DNA of 64,000 nt, taken from contig CM035312.1 in the NCBI GenBank assembly GCA_002900995.3, positions 3,740,602 through 3,804,601 of the forward strand, read 5' to 3'. The stretch is from Ganoderma boninense (Eukaryota; Basidiomycota; Agaricomycetes; Polyporales; Polyporaceae). The notes beneath the pieces are model-generated. The model ran no database searches, was not told the DNA's origin, and saw only the letters and a list, made by a program, of their open reading frames with translations. This document shows positions 10,569 to 22,080 of this stretch, piece after piece (the stretch's first letter is position 1; every line of letters begins with the position of its first letter). The translations under genes and the position numbers were made by a program.

Positions 10569-11765
10569 TTGCGCTCAGCCGTACCTGCTAGCACCGGCGA
10601 CGAAGACAAGCCCGAGGGAATCTCGCTTGTTAACGTTCCGAGTCCTAAGACGGTGTCTGCTCTCCGCCCACTGCAGCACACACCCCCGCAGATGCAGGAC
10701 GTGCAATTGCGCCGTGTGGTGCTCGACGATGTCGGCAAGCCTCGGCGGGAATATCGAAGCCCGCAGCAGCTCGTGCGCGCCATGCGCATAGCCTTCGTCG
10801 GTACGTCCTCCCCGCCTCCAGCTCCGAGCCAGTCCCCATCGTCGCGTGTCGCGTCTAACGTCGGAGCCTCTCGCATGACCACAGCGCACAGAGGTCTCCG
10901 CTCTCCCAGGACATCGCACCCGGATGTCCACAGTTACTCGGCCCCATCCTTGGAGAGAGGTGAATTTTCTGAAGAGAGAGAAGTGGATGCTGAGAAGACG
11001 GAGGGCTCCCTGGCCAGCGTCGATTGCGCTACGCTTCCGCTCTCGGACTCTCATTCGGAGGGATCTAGTACGACTACTAGCGACGGGGAGACGATGGTCA
11101 GCAACTCCACGTTATATACGCTTCTGCACGTCGTTGATCTACCACAACAGGGAACGGGAGCTGCGGCGTTCATGGCGTCCTCCCTACTGTGGGGTGACCT
11201 CCACGGCGTGAAGCCCGGAGAAGCAGTGACCTCTCGCACAGCGGCGCCGGACATCGAGTCATTCGCATGGGTCTTCGTCTTCGTGGTCTACAAGCACGCT
11301 CTGGAGAACTTCAGGCTGGGACAAGATCAAAAGAATAAGAGGGACCTCAAAGAGGAATTCGACACCTTATTTCCGTGTCCGGGGAGCTCAGCAGAAACGA
11401 TCTTGTATGCGCGGTACATCATGCGCTTGCCGGGGTCGAATCAGCGCATCCTCCGACACATCCAAGACCAGGTCGAAAGTCCAGATACGGCCCACTTCTG
11501 CGACCTCTTCAGCAGCATCTGGGAGGAAATCCTGGCAAGGCAGTTGCCGAGTGTGAACACGGCCAAGCACAGCTTGCTCAGGACCCAGATTGTGAAGAGG
11601 GTGGGGCCGGCGCGGGTGCCTGCTGCCCAGCCCCTCGAGCTCGTCCACGACGATCTCCTGGGATTCCTCGAAGGTTACCTCGGACTCGTCGGGAAGCCGT
11701 TGCAGAAACAGCCGCTGAATTCCACGAGGATGCAGGAAAACGAGATGAGAGACTCCGGGCAGTGA
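10569..11765 (+). pseudogene. Truncated FunK1 kinase relic, copy 3
   Basis: This uninterrupted 398-codon frame aligns to the C-terminal two thirds of kinase copies 1 and 2. Aligning pieces are KTVSALRPLQHTPPQ, VRAMRIAFVG, TGAAAFMASSLL, DIESFAWVFVFVVYKHALE and the C-terminal HDDLLGFLEGYL. The helical N-terminus, glycine loop, ATP lysine and alpha-C glutamate are absent. The catalytic-loop region reads SHPDVHS with HR changed to HP, and the DFG-type aspartate is replaced (ASVDCATLP). The positions of both introns of the other copies are recognisable (84 nt at 10801-10884, with GTACGT donor and ACAG acceptor) but lie in frame, so the chain is open with or without splicing. It is very unlikely to be an active kinase. 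It may be a dead copy that remains open by chance or be kept for a non-catalytic role. Confidence 0.7.
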
Positions 11766-11941
11766 GTGGGAAGGACATGAGCCTAGGGGATAGACCGCTG
11801 CGTATGAACGTACAATCAGTTCCAGTTCCAAATCACAATCACGTATTGTTTTCGACTTACCGCGTCCGTCCCAGTCAGAGCCCAATGCCTCATCCATCCA
11901 TCGCACGACTCTCCTATATTCCAGCTGCAGCTGCGGTTCCG

Positions 11942-12644
11942 TTACGACGCCCCGCCCGCCCTCCGCGCTCCCTGGCTCCCCTGCTGGCTCCCCTGCTCCC
12001 CCATCCCCGTCCCTTGCCCCTGCCCCAACAAGCCCGCCACAACGCCCGCGCCGTCCTGTATCCGCCGCTGCCGCTCGTACAGCACCTGCACCGCGCGCGT
12101 CGCCTCCGCGACCAGCTGCTCGTCCTCCCGCCCCGCCGCCGCGTCCTGCATCGGGAGCGCGCCGACGCCCGACTGCCGCAGGTGCTCGACGAGCGCGAGC
12201 ACCGCCTGCTTCACCGTCGCGATGTCCGCTGGCAAACCCGCACCCGTCAGCCTATTGTTTGTATATTATTGTCAGCATTCACGGGGCGGTGGCGCACCTG
12301 CTGTCTGGACGGGGCTCGCCCCGTGGTGGTATGCGTGCTCGCTGCGGACGAGTGTCCATGAAGTCAACGAAGGCTCAGACGACGCGAATCGAGGACACAC
12401 ACATGCCAGCCAGCGCACTCCGCGCGAGCCCCTGGACACGGGCAACGTGCGCCTGTGCGATCTGTATGTTCTGCTTGAACACCTCCGGCGAGTTCAGGTC
12501 TGCGCCCTGCAGCCCGCTCCCCTGCGAACCCAGAGACCCCTGCGACCCGAACGGCGGCAAGCCCAAGTTCAAACCTCCCGACACATCGAAGTTCATCGAA
12601 GGGAAGCCGGAGCCTCCATGCGCGTAGAAGGGCTGTTGCTGCAT
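11942..12644 (-). CDS. Unidentified 190-residue helical protein
   Basis: The three-exon model (12644-12403, 12341-12298, 12228-11942) uses canonical splice sites and keeps phase to a stop at 11942. The N-terminal 50 residues are Gly/Ser/Gln-rich (MQQQPFYAHGGSGFP). The centre, from NSPEVFKQNIQIAQAHVARVQ through the junctions to TADIATVKQAVLALVEHLRQ, should form two or three long amphipathic helices. The tail is Gln/Gly-rich. The mix of disordered ends and a helical core recalls transcription-complex subunits, but I cannot assign it to a family. The upstream (12.65-12.78 kb) sequence is a dispersed repeat, so the promoter may lie within it. Confidence 0.6.
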
Positions 12645-12667
12645 CTGGCCTCACTTACGCGCTCTCG

Positions 12668-12780
12668 ACCGTGGTGGTGGATGCGGAGAGAGAGATGATA
12701 ATTTACAGTGCTCAACTAGTCCGAATAAGTATACGATATACAAGGCGCCCAAAGCGAAGACGTCGGCACGACAACCGAAG
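12668..12780 (-). repeat. Dispersed repeat, copy B1
   Basis: The reverse complement closely matches 27695-27797 on the plus strand. Both read gtcg-gccgacgtcttcgc, then ggcgccttgtat, cttattcgg, ctagtt-agcactgta and end in atcatctctctccgc. It sits between the 3' end of eL8 and the start of the small helical-protein gene, so it may contribute promoter or terminator sequence there. Confidence 0.7.
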
Positions 12781-12914
12781 ACAACATAATGCATACATTC
12801 TGGGGGACATAAACATATGCGGTACACATGCGCAGAACACACTGACGCCAACTATCAGCCGTCTTTTGGGAGTCGATGCAGACCCAGGTCGACCACACGG
12901 GGAAGCTAAGCAGC

Positions 12915-14264
12915 TCAGAGCTTCTGCGCGTTCGCGAGGGAAAGAGTCTGGCCGGCGGCCTTCGCACGCTTGCGGAGCATCTGGGTGGACTTCGCACCAC
13001 GGATACCTCCACCCCACTGGCGACGCTGCTCCTCGTACTTGTCGGTGCTGAACGCTCACAGTCAGAGGGCGTCGCAGCCAGCACACAGTGAAAAAGACTT
13101 ACAAGTTGGCCTTCGCGGCGCTGATGAGGGTGGCGAGCTCACGCTGGTCCTCGCTCTTGACGTCCTGGAGGGTGAGGACGGCAGCAGTCTTCTTGTGGAC
13201 GACCGTGCCGAGACGCGCCTTGCCCTTGACGATCACGTAGGGGACGCCCATCTTGCGGCAGAGCGCGGGGAGGAAGACGACGAGCTCGATAGGGTCGACA
13301 TCGTGGGCGATGACGACCAGCGACGCCTTCTTGGCCTCGATCAGGCCGACGGTGTGGTTGAGACCGTACTTGACGAAGAGAGGCTTCTTGGAGTCCTGCA
13401 ACAAGATCAACGGAACGGACGATCACCCTGAGAAGATGCAACGCACCTTGGCCTGGGCCTCCTTCTCCTCAGCGGTCGCCTTGGCCACGGCGTCAAGGCG
13501 AGCCTTCTTCTCCTGCTTGGTCTCGGGGCGGTACTTGTTCAGGAGCTTGAACAGCTGCGTGGCAGTGTTCTTGTCGAGGGTGTGCGAGAACTGGGCAATG
13601 GCCGGGGGGACCTTGAGGCGCTGGCTGAGGATGACCTTCTGGCGCTGAAGGCGGACGTATTCGGGCCACTTCACGAAGCGGGTGAGGTCCTTCTTGGGCT
13701 GGATGTCCTGACCTGCGATCGCCGCCAACGACGTTTAGAACACGCGAAAAGAAACCCCCGACATAGCGTGAGCACGCACCAATGCCGAAGTTCTTGGCAC
13801 GCGACTCGAAGAGAGGGTTCTTCTGGGTCTTGGAGCCAGCTTTGCTGCCGAAGGGCGCAGAGGCAACCTTCTTGCTGGATCCCTTGCTGGCCTTGGGCTG
13901 GTCATTGAGACGAGGCAATCAGCATGGCGTGTTTCAGCAGCGTAAAACAGCCGCCGCCATCGATGTGCACCCGGAGCTCTAACGCCCACACCTGCTCGTC
14001 GGCAAAGACGAGCGGATGCGGGCCCAGCAGCAGCTCTGCCTCATCGCAACCCTCGAGCACATGCATCGAAGGAGGCTCAGCTAGAGCACACTTTTGCTAA
14101 TGCGAGAAGATCCTGCCTGCAAAACAGCCATGCGGATGAGGACACAGAGGAGAGACATCCAGACAGGAGACGTACCATCCATCCCATATCCTTCATTCTG
14201 GCAGGATCCTCCGCTGCTCCATGTGCACCCCGATGGCCTGCTGTTCGATACGAATGCTCACCAT
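12915..14264 (-). CDS. RPL8: 60S ribosomal protein eL8 (L8/L7a)
   Basis: The exons are 14264-14262 (ATG only), 13897-13780, 13712-13447, 13395-13103 and 13047-12915, all with GT-AG borders and in phase. The product aligns along its length with yeast Rpl8: [100 protein letters not shown] and WGGGIRG. It is a structural protein of the large cytosolic ribosomal subunit and belongs to the L7Ae RNA-binding family. The first exon is inferred: an ATG directly followed by GTGAGC behind a pyrimidine-rich leader, with a 364-nt first intron. A start codon cut off by an intron is common in fungal ribosomal protein genes, and no in-frame ATG exists closer to exon 2. Identity is certain; only the first exon is a model. 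Confidence 0.93.
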
Positions 14265-17200
14265 TGTTGTTGGAGGGGTCGTGACGGTTGCTTGAGGGGG
14301 TGTTGGCTTGAGGATGGACGAGAGGGCGATGAGAGCGATAAGCTTTCGAGCGTGTCTCGAGGAACTTATAACTCCGCTTCAACGGTCGGGTCCGCTGGCT
14401 GACGAGTTTGGACTCCGATTGATTCCTTGTCCTTGGGCGCTCCGTGAGCGCTCTCGGACCCGCAGCGTTGCGCCGAGCTCCGACAACGGCTGCGACATTC
14501 GAGTACTTGAGTCCTCGCCCGCCGCTCTCTGCAACTCTGACTCGTCTGTGTACCCCGGGAACATCACAAGAACACATTACGAGCTCGAACTATTGCAGCC
14601 CGCGCTCACGGGCACCGCGATTCTGAGCCTCGTCCTACGCTAAGCCTCATCAGTATCCAGCGGGTCAAGTCGACTGATAGCTCAGCTTTCCTCCAACATC
14701 CTGCCATCTAGGAGTCCTAATCGCTTCCAGTTGCTCGACGTCACCGTATTTTCTTCTTCAAAGGGATCGTCGCTCGATGTCAACCCAAGAATTTCAAGTT
14801 TGCACCAAAGTCTCGCTCCAGTTCCGATGGTGTCGGCGATGCCCCCGTCGCCGTGGCTCCGGCAATTGAATATCAAACGCGCACAAGTCACAGCAACCTG
14901 GCATCATCACAGAGATACGATTTTGTCATAGGCACGTACATTTTTAGGTCTAACTACAGTGCCTGAGCCGAATTCCTGTCATGCATTGACCCGGGACCGT
15001 TCTAGTAGATGGTCTGACAGGAACTAGTCAGATAGCCGCAAGCTCCAAATCTGTGTTGTGTGCATTTCACCGCCAGCTGGTGTGCCGAGTAACTCTTTTT
15101 GGCATCCCCACCCACGACGACGCCTTCGGTCGTCGTATGGTCGTCGTATGGCGTGAGCGGGTCGCGGCCGCGTGAGGCGGGTAACGAGTGTGCGCCGCGC
15201 CGGCTTCACACACTTCAGACCGCATAAACCGCGTCGTCGCATGCGGCTGCTCGCAGTCACAGTGAGTCCGCGCATTGTCAACCAACACTCGACTTTGACA
15301 GCATACGCAACGGCATCGTTTTCACATAAAATTGCTTCCGGGACAACTAGGCCGGTCCTAGGTATCTGGCACTGCGGCCCTGCATGTCTCGAGACTCGAG
15401 CGACTCGCCCAGCACCTTGACCCTCACCGGCCATGGAAATGGCGCAGACGCGCGACTTGCAGCCCAAAGGTCCCCAAGAAGTCACCCCCCGCATCGCCCA
15501 ACCAACCCAATGGGTTTGATCTTCGCACACTTCTCTTCCCTTGATGAGAGAACACTTCTGTTGCGTAAACTCCTGCGCGACCGGCACCGCGAATGAATCA
15601 TGATTTTCAGAACAGAACCGTAGTGAGCCACCTCGCGGACCACCACACCATTCTTCTGTACACTAAGCACATTCGAAGCCAGCCAGAAGCCGCCAATTTA
15701 CTCCTACGAACACCGTCGTCCCCACTCCAATATTCTCCCCCGTGCGACCATCACAAACCACAGACCCCCCATGCCTCCCGCCGCCCGCCGCCTCAGAAAG
15801 TCGAAACGATGACGACCCGCCGCAGCGTTTTACACGTCTGCAGCCGCACCGCCCCATGCCCAACGCCCAACGCCCGATGCCCCGTGAACCATCGCCAACT
15901 CCAAGCACCCGGCCGGCCAGCCCGCCTTGCCCCCGCGCCTTGCCCCTCTCCCCCCCCAAAAAAAACAAAACAGTCAAAAAAAAACCAAAACGACACCCGC
16001 GACCGCGCGCCACCGCTCCGTCCACCCCAGCCGGCAGATTCGCCCGTACCAATCCTTGCGGCCGCCACCACTCAGCAGGCGAGGCGGCGCCCGACGGGGC
16101 GCGCTCTCGCGAGGCATGAGTTTGTGGCACCCAAGGAAGGCACGGGGTGCACCCGACTGGCGTGGACGCAGACGGCGGACACGCCTCGCTCCCCGGCGAC
16201 CAACAGCAACATCAACGGCCTCCAGTAAAACGCAAAACAACAATGAAAAAAAGGTAGGAAAATGAAAGGGGAGGAGGGGGTGGAGAAGAAGGAAGAGGGA
16301 AAGAGGGAAAGAGGGAGGAGAGGAGGGAGAGGGGATGAGGCAAACGGACGCGAGACTCGCCTACTTTATACTACCCCGGGGGAGGCGTTCGCCACCGCCA
16401 CCGTGACTGCGCTGCGAGATGGATCGCGGGAGGTCCGACAAAGACCCTTGCGCGGAGCGCAGACCGCGACCGTGGCACGAGCGGCGGCACGGCGTGATAC
16501 GCCCACCCGATTGAAGACTGAGTTCATAGTTCCCTGACGACGGTCCACTGAGAATGGAGGCGCATACGGTGCTTACCACAGCGACGCACCGTACCCGCGT
16601 GAAAGTTTTTAAGTTCCTCAGAACGTGAACGTTCCCGGAAGGGGGCGACTGCGGCGAAGAGAGCTAGGGCGAGGGAGGGCGAGGGTGACGGTGAGGCGGG
16701 GGAGGGGAGGGGCTTGAGGTTGTTGGGCCACAGATAGCGCGACCTCCCCCTCCCTTTATACCGCGCACACGCGCACGCCTGGGACTGAGGGGCCCGCGTG
16801 CGGGCAGGACGACAGAACGTCAATGTCGAAGCTAGCTGCATCAGCACGCGATGGGCCTCTGGGGCCCAGTTCGCGATCGCGAGATTCAGATAAGCCCCGG
16901 GCTAGCCTGCATATGTGCAAAGCCTTCCGCGGGCAGCGCGAGGTGGCACCACCGCTCCCCCACCGCAAGTGCTAGCATGCTTCGAATATCGGAATCCGTG
17001 CGCGTAAGTATCGCGCGCGAGCGAGGGGGCACTAGTACTTGACGCAATCGGCTTCGCTGCACCCGCAACCGTCATAGCGGAAGTGCTTCCCAGTGCGCGC
17101 GGGTTTCACGGGTGACATCGACATCGACCAGCAGGCCCTGCTAGGCCTCCGGACTCGGTGCTACGGGGCTGATACGACACTGCGCCCCCGCGCTGAGTCT

Positions 17201-20200
17201 GATCAAGCCCTCGCGCGACGCGCGAGACCCTGCAGGACATGATGAAGACTGAAGCGGAACCTTCGGGGAAATTTAGGTTGTCCTGACGGCGCAGGCCAGG
17301 GCGGCTCGCCCTGGCGTGCCTCACTCGGATTGGGCAGAGCCCTGCACATTGGGAATTGCAGGACGCCTGGACTCTGGAGGAGGCCCCTGGCCGGTACTTG
17401 AAAGTACCTATATACGTAAGTATAGGCGAGCAGGGGCGACATCAGAAACGAGGACGAGATTGCCATGGGTGGAGAGTGAGACGCGAAGACAGCGACGCTA
17501 GCGAGCGCCAGGATCGCGAGACATGGTGCAAGGAAGGCGCTTTGGCACGCATCCAGGCCATGCGGGCGAAGGGCGATCGCGAGTTCGAGTCCCGTTGCAA
17601 GCGAAGTAAATGCTGTACTGGGACTAGTACTTGGGAGTACTCGCACGTAGTGGAGCTGAGCCGCTACTTATCGTATTGGGTATTCTGACGGAGTGTTGTA
17701 CTTAGTACACCGAGATGGGCCATAAGTCGATGACGTTGCATGATTTCATCCTCCTCGAACTCAGCTCGCCTATCACAGGGTGCGCGGGAGGGCCCCGGAG
17801 GGAAGCTTGCGTGTCGCTGCTCGTTCTTGGAATTCCGTTGCGCGCGAGCCCGGAGTTTCTATTGCGATAGCGACGAGCTCCTTCTTTTACTCAGCTTTGT
17901 CTTCCAGAACTCACAAGGGACCCGCGACTACGCTGTCAATACAGTCCGCATGCATAGGCGGGCTGCATAGAGCGGAGCCGCAACGCACTTCGGCGGGAGG
18001 GGCTAGAGTGTGCGAGAAGACAAACCCCGGGTCCGCGAGCCGCCGACTCGCTGCCCCTCCTATCAGCATACGCGGAGGCGAAGTGCAAACCCAAATCGAC
18101 GGATAATGTATGTATCTGCCAGATATCAATATCACTGTCACTGTCAGCGACCCACCCCATAAAGTGGTCACGACATACCAGCCAGGCGCGAGCTTGTTCG
18201 ACCACCCAAGACAGAGTGCGCATGGTCGCTGTGACATGTGCCACGTTCCCCAACCGTCCGTCGTTGAACGTTGAACTTTAGGACCCTGGTCGTCGTCTCC
18301 ACCGCAGCGCATATACGCGGCGCGTGAGGCGTCGGTGGCTGAAGAAGAACCCCTCTATCTCCACTTCACAGTCATGGTTGCAGGGCTGCAGCTGAGCCAA
18401 ACAAGCATGAACACGAGCTCGACCAAACGCCCTCCGTCCGCCCCCCAACGTTAACGGAACAACGGGCCCGAATCCGGGAGCAGAAGAGCGGCCCAATTGC
18501 AGGCGCATCTCGGCGCGGCCGCCCATGGCGAAGGGCTTCAAGGACTAGTACACGGTATATGCGCGTCTTGGTCGACGCATCGTCTGCGCTACGCATGCAG
18601 TACCCTGAGAGGGGTGGCCGAAGTCCGCCATAGGGAATGTCGTGGAAACGCTCCGATGATGTGGCCTTCGCGCGGAGATGTGATGCTGTCCTATGTACGT
18701 AGGCCTCCGCCGAGTCCACCCCGGAGACGAGCGGGTACCGTCCAAGCCTAACGATGCGTCATAGGTGTCATGGCCCGCAGTCCAGGCTGGGTGTTCCGTT
18801 CAAACGTTCACGCGTTCACGCTCAGCTGCAGGGTGCGACGACACTCGCTCCGGACAAGCATGGTCACCATGAACGTCGTCTTCGGTCGCGAGCGCGCCTC
18901 GGCGAAGCTTGCTGCCTGCATTGTATCGGGCACCCCACGGCCACTAGCACGAGTTCTAGTGGAAGTCTCGGAGCATCGATGACAGTGCGAGCCATGGGTT
19001 GATCCCTAGACGACCGGGATGCCCGTACGCGTCCAGAAGGCAGGGCGACTCCATCGAACCTATCAGCGAACGCTGGTTAGTGCGAGTTGGCACGGGCGGC
19101 GTGGCGTATGCAGCGTGGGTGAGCGAGATGATCAGTGAGCCGCCACAAAGGTGCTGCGAGCCAGGACGGATCGGATCTTGTCATACTACAACGTCGGGGG
19201 GCTGCAGGTGCCATAGACGTCGACGAGATGGCACTGCGCTCTAACTTGGACAGATCCGACTCCGGGAGTAGTATGTTACTACCATGCTGAGCCTTTACGC
19301 GTCGAGGACCGTGAGTGCGGGGACCAAAGTTCGAGCCGGAGAGGGTCGACGGCCTATGTCATGACATAGGCGCATGCTGTAAATGAAGGAAGCGGTGAGC
19401 ACTCAACACGAGCGGTCACGGCCGTACAATTCGTCCGACCTCGACTTCGTTTCAGAAAACGTCCCATTGGAGGCGAGAGCGGTAGCGTAGACATTTGGCG
19501 TCCGAAGGAGCTTCTGAATGGGCGGCCAGGAAGACGGCCCTAAAGGTGGCCGGAGGGCCCTTCAACGCAAACAGACAGAGACGAGATAGAGCTGAGGCAT
19601 GGAATGTGTTTGGAGGTGACGGGGAAGATGGCTCGGACGAGGCTCAGCCCTGAATACTACACGTACGGTCACCACCTGCAAGAGACAAATAAGTCGACGA
19701 TACAAGACCGCTGGCGGAGATCCGGGTAGTGGTAGGAGAACTGACTGACACTGGGGACCGCCTCAATGCTCCGGCCTTCGACAAAATTGCCAGAGTGGGG
19801 CAAGGTTCGAGAAGACGCGTCAGCGAGCGCCATCGCGCAGCCTGAAACTCGGGAGCCAGAGGATCATGGCAGCGGAAGAGGCGTCACTGAGTCTTTGCGC
19901 TGACATAGTCCTGTTAGTTCGCGTTCAGTACGACGCACAGGAGAGATAGAGAAAGACGGAGATAGTAAGTAGAGTCTTGGTGGAGTTGGCAGCAAGATGA
20001 TCGTCTCCTGAGAAGGCTAGCGCTGTCCGACCGGTCCGCCTCCCAATCAAGCTACGTAGGCGCCCAATTTTGTCTCCTCGTCCAGAACTTGCAGCGAGCT
20101 TGAACCACGATGCCGTCGCGCCGACTGGCATCGGATACCCCCATCGCCAACCCTTTACTGATGCATTATCTATCTGGCCAGACATCACAAGTGTATGCAG

Positions 20201-20260
20201 TCCGTTCTTGAGTGCTCTGTATTCCTCTCCCGCTCATGCTGCGAACGGCGTCCACCCACC
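14265..20260. other. Six kilobases without a recognisable gene
   Basis: Both strands contain many short open frames, but none matches a known family, and frames on opposite strands overlap freely as expected for GC-rich non-coding DNA. From 15960 to 15990 there are long A runs next to C runs. From 16262 to 16340 there is a GA-rich stretch (ggaggag-type). Between 17 and 20 kb base composition is more even and no consistent splice-site pattern is seen. The longest frame (15593-16228, plus) is proline- and threonine-rich low-complexity sequence and is not convincing. Part of this stretch must hold the eL8 promoter at its left end. Confidence 0.5.
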
Positions 20261-20706
20261 ATGCGCGGCCCAGCCCCGCACGCCGCCTCGTTCGACGACA
20301 TCCCATACCTCGCCGGATCCCATCCTAACGACCCCGTGCTTTTGGGCTCCCCTACCACATCGGAAGACATCTTTGAACCAAGAGCAACCTCACCGCGGAA
20401 GGTCGATCGTGGTGCCAAATTGCAACCTATATACCGTCGTAAGGTGCGTCGATCCCGTAGCACAACAGTATCTGTAATAACGGTTCATGTTTTGGTTTCC
20501 AGAGCGAGCGCACAACAGTGCTGCTACATCCATCCATCCGTACATACATTGGAAATCGCGCGGTCAGGCTCGCCACGCCAAGGGTCTCCATGCGCACTCA
20601 TGCTCATCTCGTCCTAGCCCCAGCCCCATCGCCGTCGCTTCATTCTGTCGCAAAAACTTCCAAAGCAAACTACATGTCACAAGGCGGGGCAGCGAGCTCC
20701 GGCTGA
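20261..20706 (+). CDS. Small unidentified gene, possibly two exons
   Basis: The ATG at 20261 in caccatg context opens RGPAPHAASFDDIPYLAG and continues with HPNDPVLLGSPTTSEDIFEP, which looks like real protein. A GTGCGT donor at 20444 and a ttttggtttccag acceptor ending at 20502 define a typical 59-nt intron, after which the frame runs to 20706. If the intron is retained the frame instead stops at 20617. No family is recognised. The 3' end overlaps the 3' end of the convergent gene on the other strand, so the true end may be earlier. Confidence 0.4.
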
Positions 20707-21612
20707 GACGCCTTCTTCGGGCCCGGGGACCTCTCAGGCTGCGTCGCAGCGTCCGAGGTGCGCGCGGTACCTTCGCCTTTCGCCTCGTCCGCGGCGCGGA
20801 CATCCGAATCCCCCGCGGTGGCCGTCTTGGGCTCAGCCTCGGAGGGACGACGGTCCGGGGGCGCGTTGTCCGCCTCTGCCTCTGCCTGGCCCGCCCTCCC
20901 CGTGCCCGTGCCCGTCCCCCTCTCGGCCTCCGTCTCGGCCTCGGTCGGCGCGGTTGTGAGGAGCGCGGCGTTGTCCTCGAAGGCAGGGTGCGGGTGAGCT
21001 TGAGCTTGAGCATGAACGTCCGCACTGCTAGAGTCTCCGGCGGCGGCTTTGTCCTTGTCTTCGTCCTTGGGAGGTCCCCAGGTCTGGGTCTCGCCCCCCG
21101 TCCTCGCCTTTGTCGCACCAGCTACTTCGCCCTTGTCCGCCTCCTCCTTCGTCTTCGTCTTCGCAGCACCGGCGGTGCTGGACTCGTCTGCCCTCTGCTG
21201 GGGCTGGGGCTGGGATTGGGGCTGAGCCTGGCCGTGGTGCTGAGATTGGGCGTGGCGCGGGGTGCCGAACATGGTGTCGACGAAGTCCATCGCGTTCTCG
21301 CGGAGCGTGTCGCCCACGTCTGGGGGGAGGCGTGTGAGGGGCGGGCCGGGAGCCCTAGACGTTCAAAGAGACGGAGAGGGGGTGACCGCAAGGGAGTCCT
21401 GCGAACCTCGGATGTGGTGCACTGTCTCTCTGGGGGACGAGGGGGACCCGATATGTGTATATTTGTCAGCGGGTGCCATTTGGGTGTTTTTGGGAGGCGG
21501 GGAGGAAGGAAGATACGGATACTTACTTGATAGATTCGGCTGCGGCAGCACCGGCGGTGGTGCTGCCGCCCTTTGGCACATTTGTGGTTGTTGACTTGGG
21601 GGCGTCGGACAT
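20670..21612 (-). CDS. Unidentified acidic, alanine/glutamine-rich protein
   Basis: The exons 21612-21527, 21429-21407 and 21319-20670 give 252 residues in phase, with all borders GT-AG. The middle exon is only 23 nt. The N-terminus begins MSDAPKSTTTNVPKGG and leads into one amphipathic helix spanning the junctions (KETVHHIRDVGDTLREN, then AMDFVDTMFG). The remaining 190 residues are disordered: Gln/Pro-rich, then Lys/Glu and Ala/Thr-rich with TGTGTG repeats. A short conserved helix followed by a hydrophilic low-complexity tail suggests a stress-related or membrane-surface-binding protein. That is only a guess from composition; I know no named family for it. The gene lies 230 nt from tRNA-Glu on the same strand. 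Confidence 0.65.
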
Positions 21613-21811
21613 AGTGGTTAAGTTGGAGGCGACGGCCAGAGGTTGGGGTCGGCGTATGTACTTATGTAGTCGGAGTGGGAGGTGCCACAATGACGTAGCG
21701 CCGAAGCCCCAACGTCTTGCGAGAGAACACTGACATCACGACCATTGGAGTCTCTTTCATGTAAGTCACATCGAACATATAAAAACTGGCAAAGTGCATC
21801 GTTGGGAGGGG

Positions 21812-21817
21812 AAAAAA
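21812..21817 (-). terminator. Pol III terminator of tRNA-Glu
   Basis: A run of six T on the minus strand, about 25 nt behind the 3' end of the tRNA, is a standard RNA polymerase III stop signal. Confidence 0.7.
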
Positions 21818-21841
21818 TGAAAACCAAGATGTTACCATGAA

Positions 21842-21913
21842 TTCCGACACGGGGAATCGAACCCCGGGCTATCGCGTGAGAGGCGATAATGTTAGCCACT
21901 ACACCATATCGGA
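21842..21913 (-). tRNA. tRNA-Glu (CTC)
   Basis: The minus strand folds into a complete cloverleaf. The acceptor stem TCCGATA/TGTCGGA has one G-T pair, the A box GGTGTAGTGGCTA forms the D arm, the anticodon stem is ATCGC/GCGAT with loop CTCTCAC, and the B box is GGTTCGATTCC. The anticodon CTC reads GAG, so it carries glutamate. There is no intron, and CCA is not encoded, as in eukaryotes. A T-run terminator follows. Position and sequence agree well with fungal tRNA-Glu genes. Confidence 0.95.
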
Positions 21914-22080
21914 TTGAAAACACGTGTTTTACGCATAGATTGATTCCATCGTTGCGGGGGTGGGGTTGGGTCCTGCTTGTGCCACGCTCAGCCTAAGGCA
22001 GTGGCTACAACTTCGACCTGAAAACCGCTCTTGCGCCGCCTGACTATGATTGGATTTCTCTGCCAGCACTAGTTCCCACC

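Noticed and set aside
15593..16228. 211-codon plus frame with Pro/Lys runs
   Set aside because: Runs come from A and C homopolymers; no family or start context supports it.
17560..17610. B-box-like gagttcgagtccc suggesting a tRNA
   Set aside because: No A box at the right distance and no cloverleaf can be drawn.
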